From positions 1 through 5,061 of the forward strand of contig CANQLO010000055.1 of NCBI GenBank assembly GCA_947624715.1: a DNA stretch of 5,061 bases. The letters are read 5' to 3'. Numbering within the stretch: the first letter of the stretch is position 1; every line of letters begins with the position of its first letter. Of this stretch, positions 1 through 4,989 are shown one piece after another. The notes under the pieces were generated by a model that was given only the letters and a program-made list of their open reading frames with translations, was not told the DNA's origin and did not search any database. The position numbers and the translations under genes were made by a program. The stretch is from an uncultured Clostridia bacterium. Its GTDB lineage: Bacteria > Bacillota_A > Clostridia > TANB77 > CAG-508.

Positions 1-51
1 TGAAGTTCAAATATCAATGGATTTTTCCGAATATACAAAAATGTAATAAAC

Positions 52-71
52 TTGTTATATTTTTGTAACAA
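52..71. repeat. Small A+T-rich inverted repeat
   Basis: TTGTTA (52-57) and TAACAA (66-71) form a 6-bp stem with an 8-base loop in the non-coding stretch left of ftsY. There is no run of T on either side that would make it a convincing terminator. In such A+T-rich DNA it may be chance. Confidence 0.25.
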
Positions 72-100
72 TGTCAAACAATTTCATCCATATTGAAAAT

Positions 101-131
101 AATGTCAATAACCTCCGTCCCTTTTGACATT
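101..131. repeat. REP-like TGTCAA/TTGACA inverted repeat 3' of ftsY
   Basis: AATGTCAA (101-108) is repeated inverted as TTGACATT (124-131), around a G+C-richer core that reads GGGACGGAGG on the minus strand. A further AATGTCAA copy lies at 70-77, and an overlapping TTGACACC lies at 130-137, so the motifs are nested. The pattern of TGTCAA arms around a GGGACGG core resembles small dispersed palindromes seen in many bacterial genomes near Y1-family (RAYT/IS200-like) transposases; that link is from memory. On the minus strand the hairpin is followed by ATTATTTT, so it may also act as a weak terminator for ftsY, whose stop codon is only about 10 bases away. No transposase is present in the window. 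Confidence 0.55.
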
Positions 132-140
132 GACACCTTT

Positions 141-1022
141 CTAAACTATAATTGCATTTACAAAGTCTGTGCTATTAAATGTCTCCATATCATCAATTTT
201 TTCACCAACACCAATAAATTTTACTGGCACTCTTTCCTCTTTTGCAAGTCTTATAACAATTCCCCCTTTAGCAGTTCCATCTAATTTTGTAAGAACTAAT
301 CCTGTTATTCCTGTTGTTTCTTTAAAAGCTTTTAATTGTGATATAGCATTTTGTCCTGTTGAGCCATCAAGTACTAAAAGTATTTCTTTTGATGAATCTG
401 GTAATTCTCTGTCTATTACTTTTTTCATTTTTTCTAATTCATCCATTAAATTCTTTTTGTTTTGAAGTCTTCCTGCTGTATCACATATTAAAATATCAGC
501 ATCAACTTCTTTTGCTCTTTTGCATCCATCAAAAATTACTGATGATGGATCTTGATTTTCCTTTCCTTTTACCAATTCGCAATTAGCTCTGTTTGCCCAA
601 ACTTCTACTTGCTCTACTGCTGCGGCTCTAAAAGTATCTCCTGCTACTATTACTACTTTTTTTCCTTCATTTTTATATTTATTAGCAATTTTTCCTATTG
701 AAGTTGTTTTTCCTGAACCATTTACTCCTACCATAAGAATTACTGCTGGTTTATGTGATATATCCAAGTTTTGATCTAGTCCATCAAACACATTAGTAAG
801 TTCTTCTCTTAATGCATTTTTTACATCTTCTGTTTCTGTTATATTTTCTTTTTTTATTTTTGTTCTTAAATTAGAAATAATTTCTTCTGTTACATCAAAT
901 CCTACATCTGCCATAACTAGACTTTCTTCTAGTTCTTCTAGTAGTTCTTCATCAACTTTTTTAAATCCAAAACTTATTTTTGTTTTACTTAGTCCTTGTT
1001 TTAATTTATCAAAAAAACTCAT
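141..1022 (-). CDS. ftsY: Signal recognition particle receptor FtsY (SRP GTPase)
   Basis: FtsY is the membrane-associated SRP receptor. It docks SRP-bound ribosomes at the Sec translocon and, with Ffh, hydrolyses GTP reciprocally. The 293-residue protein has a helical N domain (about 1-85) and a G domain. The G domain shows the P-loop GVNGSGKTT (99-107), DTFRAAA (129-135), DTAGR (181-185), TKLDG (245-249, guanine specificity) and the closing GVGEKIDDM (271-279), all in family order. The first residues, MSFFDKLKQGLSKTK, match the usual amphipathic membrane-targeting helix and fix the ATG at 1022; an in-frame TAA two codons upstream rules out a longer start. It lacks the acidic A domain of the E. 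coli protein. No good ribosome binding site lies at normal distance: the nearest purine run, GGGAG, is about 27 bases upstream. A terminator on its 5' side separates it from the next operon, so it is probably monocistronic or the first gene of an operon extending left. Confidence 0.97.
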   Translation of the reverse strand: MSFFDKLKQGLSKTKISFGFKKVDEELLEELEESLVMADVGFDVTEEIISNLRTKIKKENITETEDVKNALREELTNVFDGLDQNLDISHKPAVILMVGVNGSGKTTSIGKIANKYKNEGKKVVIVAGDTFRAAAVEQVEVWANRANCELVKGKENQDPSSVIFDGCKRAKEVDADILICDTAGRLQNKKNLMDELEKMKKVIDRELPDSSKEILLVLDGSTGQNAISQLKAFKETTGITGLVLTKLDGTAKGGIVIRLAKEERVPVKFIGVGEKIDDMETFNSTDFVNAIIV

Positions 1023-1075
1023 ATCTTATAATTAGCTAATGTAGCTTTTCTCCCTTCATTATTTTTAGTATTTAA

Positions 1076-1139
1076 AGTATATCATACTTTTAATTAAAAG
1101 TGTATAGTTTTAATAACAAAATTTAATTTTAGTATATCA
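1076..1139 (-). promoter_or_regulatory. Two candidate extended -10 promoters for ftsY
   Basis: On the minus strand the nonamer TGATATACT occurs twice, at 1076-1084 and 1131-1139. Each is an extended -10 (TGn followed by TATACT, 5 of 6 matches to TATAAT). No good -35 hexamer is visible 16-18 bases upstream of either, which extended -10 promoters can tolerate. The proximal one would start transcription near 1069, giving a leader of about 47 bases before the ftsY ATG. They lie between the terminator of the preceding operon and ftsY, where a promoter is expected. Confidence 0.4.
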
Positions 1140-1201
1140 ATATTTCAACGTAAATGGTGTTGTTGCTCTTTTCAATTTTTTATTTGACGTTTTTTACGCA
1201 C

Positions 1202-1241
1202 AAAAAAGCCATGAATTTTAGATTCAACTAAAACACATAGC
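1202..1241 (-). terminator. Rho-independent terminator of the sipW/DUF5305 operon
   Basis: Read on the minus strand, GCTATG pairs with CATGGC (one G-U pair). After a small mismatch, TTTTAG pairs with CTAAAA around a 6-base loop, and the stem is followed directly by six T residues (1202-1207). It begins 13 bases after the stop codon of the DUF5305-type gene, in the right orientation to end the operon before ftsY. Confidence 0.85.
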
Positions 1242-1254
1242 CTCTATATTTAAA

Positions 1255-2283
1255 TTATTTCTCATTCCTTAATTCACAAATGTAAGCATAATTATTAACT
1301 ATTACATAAAACTTGCTTTCTTTGTCTTTTACTACTTCATAATGAATAATATTAGTTTGATTTTGTTCGGCAATGTCTATTAAATCTTCAAATTTATTAA
1401 CATTCATTACTTTTAAATTACTTATATCTGGTTCATTTTCAACTGTTACAATTAAGTTATTATAATTTTTTAATATATTTTTTATATAATTTTGCTTCAA
1501 ATCTCTTCTTATGCTTTCTTCTATTTTTTTAGCTAATATTATTACTTCTATTGAAAGTAATGCTATTCCAAGTGTAAGACATATTATTTTATCAATACTA
1601 TAATTATTTTCATTAGAATTTATTTCTTTAAAATCACTTTTTTCGTATTTTTCTTTTACTTCTGTTACAGTATTATTTATTGGTATATCAACTTCAATCA
1701 CATCTTTTGCAATTTCATTATCTACATTAAATTGCGATAAATCAATTTCATAAGAAATATTTAAAAATATCTTTAAAACAGAATCTACTGATATATCATA
1801 TTCTTTTTCATAAGAATTAACTAAATCTGAATAAATCCCATATTTTATATTTACATTTTTGTCTACTAGTAGTTCGTTTATATTTTCTTCTTCATTATAT
1901 GAATTCTCATAAAATACAAAACTTCTATTCCAGATTTCTTTGTTTTGTTCATTGTTATAATCTACTGTACCAACTAAATTGCCAACTATTCTATAATTAT
2001 ATTTTATATTTGTATTTTCGTTTCCTTTAAGATAATACTTAAAATCAATCATTATTTCATCTATAGATTTTGATGCATATATATATCCTGAAGGAAGTAT
2101 ATCATTTTCATAAAAATTATTTTCATTTAACAATATTTCATAATCACTACTTTTTTGTATTTCGTAACTATACTTTGAAATATTTTTTTCTTTATTTAGT
2201 CCTAACGCTAATAAAATCATTCCAACTATTGTCACAATAATATTAGCAATTACTATGATATAAAACTTTTTACTTTGTTTCAA
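1255..2283 (-). CDS. DUF5305-type two-helix membrane protein, partner of SipW-type peptidase
   Basis: From the TTG at 2283 this is a 342-residue protein. It has a short cytoplasmic start, a membrane helix at about 8-28, an extracytoplasmic region of about 200 residues, a second helix at about 231-251, and a cytoplasmic tail. The external part has the early YEILLNENNFYEND segment (48-61), then GYIYASKSIDEIMIDFKYY. The tail carries NLIVTVENEPDI (276-287) and a 'FEDLIDIAEQ...IIHYEV...FYVIVNNYAYICEL' pattern. This is the layout I recognise as DUF5305, a family of unknown biochemical function often encoded beside SipW-like signal peptidases in Firmicutes and archaea. Upstream ATGs (2340, 2313) exist in frame, but only the TTG has a strong binding site, AAGGAGG, 9 bases before it. 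The first 14 bases overlap the end of the peptidase gene, suggesting translational coupling. It may tether or chaperone the exported substrate; that role is inference. Confidence 0.82.
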   Translation of the reverse strand: MKQSKKFYIIVIANIIVTIVGMILLALGLNKEKNISKYSYEIQKSSDYEILLNENNFYENDILPSGYIYASKSIDEIMIDFKYYLKGNENTNIKYNYRIVGNLVGTVDYNNEQNKEIWNRSFVFYENSYNEEENINELLVDKNVNIKYGIYSDLVNSYEKEYDISVDSVLKIFLNISYEIDLSQFNVDNEIAKDVIEVDIPINNTVTEVKEKYEKSDFKEINSNENNYSIDKIICLTLGIALLSIEVIILAKKIEESIRRDLKQNYIKNILKNYNNLIVTVENEPDISNLKVMNVNKFEDLIDIAEQNQTNIIHYEVVKDKESKFYVIVNNYAYICELRNEK

Positions 2284-3430
2284 CTTTTGCTGCCTCCTTG
2301 TTAAAATAATCATGTAACCAAACTGACGGAAAGCCTGCATATTTTACATGAAGAGCATATACACCTTTAATGTTATTTTCTGTAATTCTTAGCATATCCG
2401 GAGCATTGTTGTTATCTCCTTTTGTTTGAAAATATAAAATTCCATCTTCTTCTGTTATATTAATAACTCTATGAGCAATATTTTGTTCTGCTATAGAATA
2501 TATAATTATATCATTTACATTAATTTTTCTTACATCAACTTTTTTATATATTACAACATCTCCTCTGCTAAATGCAGGATTCATACTATTAGAAAGTATT
2601 ACTATTGGTTCGTACTTAAATAATCCCAACATAAAACATACTAAAAATATAGATAAAATTATTACAACAACATAAGTAGTTTTTTCAAACAAAGTATTAT
2701 TTTTCCTTTTATAATACTTTCTTGTTTTCATAAACTTATACTTAAATAAAATATATACTATGGTTGTTGATAATATATTAGCTGAGCCAAATATAAACCA
2801 ATTTATATTTGGTAAAATTGGCAATATTAAAATAACAAGTTTGCTACATACTTTGTAAATTAAAGTTATTAAATAAGATTCTTTTTCTACTAAATAAGTG
2901 CATAATATACTTTCTGAAAGTAAAGGAATAATTGTACTAATAATATATTTGAAAAGTCCTTCTTTATCTGATATTAAATTATAAAATATATTATATTTTA
3001 TTTCTAACAGAAATAATAAAACTGATATTATAAACAAGAATTGTCTATTACTTTTATTTCTGTTTACCAAAACTCCTCTTGTAATTTCTATTCCAATTAT
3101 CGGGATAATTTGTATGCACATATTTTTTATAATCTGCATAAAACTATAATTATATGGACTTTTTGAAAATCCAAATATAAATCCAATATTAAAAAAAATT
3201 ATAATATGCATTAATGATATTATAATAATATATACAAGATGACTTTTATTCTTATCAAATCTTATATATACTTTTTTCATATACCACTTTATATAAAAAA
3301 TTATAAATGTCCAAAATATTGGATTTATTATATTAGTATAAATAACTGTTTGCGTTATTGTTAAATAAATTGTTATTATACCATAGAATATAATAGTTAT
3401 TAGTAATCCTTTATTTTTAATATTTTTCAT
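2270..3430 (-). CDS. sipW: SipW-type signal peptidase I with multi-pass N-terminal extension
   Basis: This is a membrane serine protease that removes signal peptides from a dedicated set of exported proteins, acting on the outer face of the membrane. The C-terminal third carries the family motifs: SNSMNP with nucleophile Ser282, RGDVVIYKK (289-297), AHRV with general base His320, and TKGDNN (336-341). A His rather than a Lys places it in the ER/SipW-type Ser-His dyad class. A membrane helix at about 252-272 precedes the catalytic Ser. Residues 1-250 are very hydrophobic, with about seven or eight likely helices. This roughly doubles the size relative to Bacillus SipW (about 190 residues). No helix follows the catalytic domain. 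The ATG at 3430 has AGGTGA at proper spacing. The gene lies 73 bases after its presumed substrate gene and overlaps the next gene by 14 bases. The symbol is assigned by type, not strict orthology. Confidence 0.9.
   Translation of the reverse strand: MKNIKNKGLLITIIFYGIITIYLTITQTVIYTNIINPIFWTFIIFYIKWYMKKVYIRFDKNKSHLVYIIIISLMHIIIFFNIGFIFGFSKSPYNYSFMQIIKNMCIQIIPIIGIEITRGVLVNRNKSNRQFLFIISVLLFLLEIKYNIFYNLISDKEGLFKYIISTIIPLLSESILCTYLVEKESYLITLIYKVCSKLVILILPILPNINWFIFGSANILSTTIVYILFKYKFMKTRKYYKRKNNTLFEKTTYVVVIILSIFLVCFMLGLFKYEPIVILSNSMNPAFSRGDVVIYKKVDVRKINVNDIIIYSIAEQNIAHRVINITEEDGILYFQTKGDNNNAPDMLRITENNIKGVYALHVKYAGFPSVWLHDYFNKEAAKVETK
2293..2299 (-). promoter_or_regulatory. Ribosome binding site fixing a TTG start
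   Basis: AAGGAGG on the minus strand lies 9 bases before the TTG at 2281-2283, inside the last codons of the signal peptidase gene. Neither in-frame ATG upstream (2340, 2313) has such a site. This decides the start of the DUF5305-type gene and implies reinitiation or coupled translation. Confidence 0.85.
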
Positions 3431-3448
3431 TTAAATCACCTAATTTTA

Positions 3449-3470
3449 TAGGGAAGAATTATCTTCCCTA
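3449..3470 (-). promoter_or_regulatory. Intercistronic stem-loop between substrate and peptidase genes
   Basis: A 9-bp perfect stem (3449-3457 with 3462-3469 plus 3470) closes a 4-base loop and has a GGGAAG/CTTCCC core, unusually G+C-rich for this region. On the minus strand it sits 34 bases after the stop of the TasA-like gene and just before the AGGTGA site of the peptidase gene. It is followed by TATAAAATTAGG rather than a T-run, so it is not a typical terminator. A role in protecting the upstream message from 3' decay, or in lowering translation of the peptidase, is plausible. Confidence 0.65.
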
Positions 3471-3503
3471 CAGCTTTTATTGAAAACTTATATAGTTTTT
3501 TTG

Positions 3504-3995
3504 TTAATTTTGCACATATTCTAATATACCAGTTATTGTTTTTGTTTTAATGACTGGTACTTCTGTTGTATCTTCTTTATAAATTACATCTATAGTAAAA
3601 GTACCTTGTTCTCCTGCAGGCAATGACTGTACTAATTCTGATACTTTATAATCAATTGCAGGTGAACCACCTTCTTCACTCTTAAAGTTAGAGTTATCTA
3701 AAACTGCATCTATTGTTCCAGCGTTTTCTACAGTTATTTGGTATGTTATATGATCTCCGGGCTTTAATAATTTTGCAGAAAAAGTCGCTGTCGTATTAGT
3801 AAACTCTGGTTTTCCAGCTTCACAGTTATCACTAACAAATGTAGCTTCAACATTTGATATTTTTACATTCCACTCTCCTACAATTTCCGCAGTACCATTT
3901 ACAGAAAGTTGAGTTGCAAATCCAACATAACCAACAGCCATAGTTAGTATTACGATTAATAAAACTCCTATTATAATATTTTTGGTATTTTTCAA
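3504..3995 (-). CDS. Secreted TasA/camelysin-like protein with SipW-type signal peptide
   Basis: A 163-residue exported protein, probably the substrate of the signal peptidase encoded next. The N-terminus is MKNTKN, then a long hydrophobic core (7-26) ending GYVGFA, with likely cleavage after Ala27 before TQLSVNGTAEI. This long core followed by a 'FATQLSVNGTA' strand is characteristic of SipW-dependent proteins. The mature part (about 136 residues) looks all-beta. It includes EWNVKISNVEA (41-51), LKPGDHITYQITVENAGTIDA (77-97) and a terminal GTFTIDVIYKED...TKTITGILEYVQN, resembling the sandwich of TasA, camelysin and related fibre-forming matrix proteins. It has one cysteine, Cys58, and no sortase motif or second membrane helix. 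The start is a TTG at 3995 with AGAGGTGA 6 bases upstream; a TGA three codons before it excludes an upstream start. Fibre formation is inferred from the family. A metalloprotease-type camelysin activity is not supported by any motif seen. Confidence 0.85.
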   Translation of the reverse strand: MKNTKNIIIGVLLIVILTMAVGYVGFATQLSVNGTAEIVGEWNVKISNVEATFVSDNCEAGKPEFTNTTATFSAKLLKPGDHITYQITVENAGTIDAVLDNSNFKSEEGGSPAIDYKVSELVQSLPAGEQGTFTIDVIYKEDTTEVPVIKTKTITGILEYVQN

Positions 3996-4009
3996 GCTTA
4001 CTCACCTCT

Positions 4010-4054
4010 AAAAAAATAAATAGTAAATAGATTTATCTATTCACTATTTATTTT
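4010..4054 (-). terminator. 20-bp hairpin plus U-run directly before the TasA-like gene
   Basis: The arms 4013-4032 and 4035-4054 pair along their whole length. The one mismatch on the plus strand (A4025 opposite C4042) becomes a G-U pair in minus-strand RNA, so the structure fits a minus-strand transcript better. Seven T residues (4016 to 4010) run out of the 3' arm, and the ribosome binding site AGAGGTGA follows immediately. It could terminate transcripts coming from the 154-residue protein gene, or act as an attenuator or 5' stabilising hairpin for the TasA-like operon. Its stem is A+T-rich but long. Confidence 0.7.
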
Positions 4055-4080
4055 ATGTATAAATATACATAATGTGACAA
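4052..4080 (-). promoter_or_regulatory. Candidate promoter and palindromic operator of the TasA/SipW operon
   Basis: On the minus strand TTGTCA (4075-4080, 5 of 6 matches to TTGACA) is followed after 17 bases by CATAAA (4052-4057, 4 of 6). Between and over them lies a perfect palindrome, TTATGTATAAATATACATAA (4053-4072), which has two 9-base arms and a 2-base centre. A dimeric regulator bound there would cover the spacer and the -10. The start point would fall near 4045, inside the adjoining hairpin, so the operon message would begin with part of that stem-loop. The palindrome is directly visible. The promoter assignment is moderate and the regulator is unknown. Confidence 0.45.
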
Positions 4081-4132
4081 ATTTCGTAATTGATATTTAT
4101 GTAAAATAATTTCTTCTTATTATTAAAAAATT

Positions 4133-4597
4133 TTATTTATCTTTTATATTAAAAATTCTTTTAAAAAAATTAATAATTTTTTGATAAAATTTTTCTTTCT
4201 TGACTTCAATAGGTAAATTATTAATGTTAGCTTCTTCCGTTTTTTCTTTAATATCTACTTCATTTGTTCTTTTAAATAAGTCATCAGGATTATATTTTCT
4301 CCTTTTTTCTTCTTCTTCTTTTTGCCTATCATATCTTTCCTTTGCTTCAATTTTTTCTTTTTGATCTGGCGTAGCCCAGTAGTCTCTAAATATATTAGCC
4401 AATATAGCTTTGGTTTCACTTAATAATTGCTGTTCTTCAAAATTTTTATTTATATCAACAGTAAAATCATAATCCGGGTCCATTTGAGCTTTAAATGCAT
4501 CAAGAAGCTCTTGTGGTATTTTATTCACACTTTCTTCTGGCACATATTTTAATATTTCTATAACTTCTTTATATGCTTTTGGATAGTTATCTTCCAT
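4133..4597 (-). CDS. Uncharacterised charged cytoplasmic protein, 154 residues
   Basis: I cannot assign a function. Translation from the ATG at 4597 is preferred because GGAGG (4607-4611) lies 9 bases before it; the in-frame ATG at 4618 has no site. The protein has no signal peptide or membrane segment. Residues 5-36 look helical (AYKEVIEILKYVPEESVNKIPQELLDAFK in outline), followed by an IFRDYWATPDQKEKIEA helix (69-85). A very acidic/basic stretch (86-101) leads into KYNPDDLFKR (101-110). I recall small Firmicute hypothetical proteins with the same order of elements, including 'KIP...L..F', a tryptophan/tyrosine-containing helix and a final 'YNPD(D/N)(I/L)FK'. This copy continues about 45 residues further, through a charged linker to an amphipathic basic end, FYQKIINFFKRIFNIKDK, which might touch the membrane. 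It is transcribed in the same direction as the TasA/SipW operon but is separated from it by a hairpin with a U-run. Confidence 0.85.
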   Translation of the reverse strand: MEDNYPKAYKEVIEILKYVPEESVNKIPQELLDAFKAQMDPDYDFTVDINKNFEEQQLLSETKAILANIFRDYWATPDQKEKIEAKERYDRQKEEEEKRRKYNPDDLFKRTNEVDIKEKTEEANINNLPIEVKKEKFYQKIINFFKRIFNIKDK

Positions 4598-4711
4598 CTT
4601 TAGTTTCCTCCATTTCATCTACTCATCTTGAATTTTATTATATATGTACTGGCTAAAAATTTCAATATAAATATTTGTAAGTCTTTACTTAAAATATTGA
4701 TTTTGTATCTA

Positions 4712-4780
4712 CTGTTCCTAAAAAGTTCGAACAGATTCGTTGTTGGAGCGATTACGAAACAGGTATGCGAAAAATGACAT
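4712..4780. other. G+C-richer island with inverted repeats in the intergenic region
   Basis: By hand count about 27 of 69 bases are G or C, against clearly lower values on both sides. It contains CTGTTC (4712-4717) inverted as GAACAG (4729-4734) with an 11-base loop, and TTCGT (4736-4740) inverted as ACGAA (4754-4758). On the minus strand it includes a 20-codon open frame, ATG at 4780 to TAG at 4718 (MSFFAYLFRNRSNNESVRTF), with only a weak, distant purine run before it. It may be a structured leader RNA, a small peptide gene, or a remnant of a transferred sequence. No family is recognised. Confidence 0.4.
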
Positions 4781-4822
4781 ATTTGTTTCAATCTCTCTTA
4801 TATAATTCGATTTATAATTCTT

Positions 4823-4851
4823 ACTTTAGCATATTTTATATAATTTATCAA
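4823..4851 (-). promoter_or_regulatory. Candidate promoter for the 154-residue protein gene
   Basis: On the minus strand TTGATA (4846-4851, 5 of 6 matches to TTGACA) is followed after exactly 17 bases by TAAAGT (4823-4828, 4 of 6). TGC just before it makes an extended -10. The start point would be near 4816, leaving a leader of about 220 bases before the ATG at 4597, which includes the G+C-richer island. Confidence 0.5.
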
Positions 4852-4940
4852 GTATTAATTAAGAATTTTTGTTGTAACAAAAAATACACATAAATGTAAT
4901 AGTATTTTAATATTTTTTATTATATAATATAGTTATAGCA

Positions 4941-4969
4941 TTGACATTTACAAACAAAAGTTTTATAAT
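4941..4969 (+). promoter_or_regulatory. Perfect consensus sigma-A-type promoter
   Basis: TTGACA (4941-4946), a 17-base spacer and TATAAT (4964-4969) match the housekeeping consensus at every position. Transcription should start near 4976, which places the ribosome binding site TAAGGAGG (4976-4983) at the very 5' end of the message. The leader is then only about 14 bases before the ATG at 4990. This predicts strong, apparently constitutive expression unless a repressor acts. No clear operator palindrome overlaps it. Confidence 0.88.
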
Positions 4970-4989
4970 GTTGTCTAAGGAGGTAGAAT

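Larger units (their letters stand above)
4598..4940. other. Divergent intergenic region, about 340 bases without a recognised gene
   Basis: Between the minus-strand 154-residue protein gene and the plus-strand promoter there is no gene I can support. The region contains a ribosome binding site for the leftward gene (4607-4611), a G+C-richer island (4712-4780), a candidate leftward promoter (4823-4851) and a small palindrome. The palindrome has TTTTTGTT at 4866-4873 and AACAAAAA at 4876-4883. If the leftward promoter is real, the leader of the 154-residue protein message would be about 220 bases, long enough to hold a regulatory RNA. I recognise no riboswitch or tRNA. Confidence 0.6.

Noticed and set aside
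93..586. Plus-strand open frames of 63 to 98 codons at 93-284, 169-465 and 359-586
   Set aside because: They lie largely or wholly antisense to ftsY, whose motifs are unambiguous, and have no ribosome binding sites or recognisable protein features.
1036..1059. Seven-codon upstream frame MKGEKLH before ftsY as a leader peptide
   Set aside because: It has no ribosome binding site of its own and is short enough to arise by chance.
4725..4742. Possible LexA/SOS box around TTCGAACAGATTCGTTG
   Set aside because: The half-sites CGAAC and GTTCG are not present at the required spacing and orientation; the second half is shifted by one base and mismatched.
4865..4885. Palindrome with TTTTTGTT and AACAAAAA arms as a terminator
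   Set aside because: The stem is almost entirely A-T, and neither strand has a gene end directly before it with a following T-run, so it was left as a minor palindrome.
4693..4893. Plus-strand stop-to-stop frame of 66 codons in the intergenic region, with an internal ATG at 4765
   Set aside because: There is no ribosome binding site at a usable distance, the second half is A+T-driven Tyr/Ile/Phe sequence, and no family is recognised.
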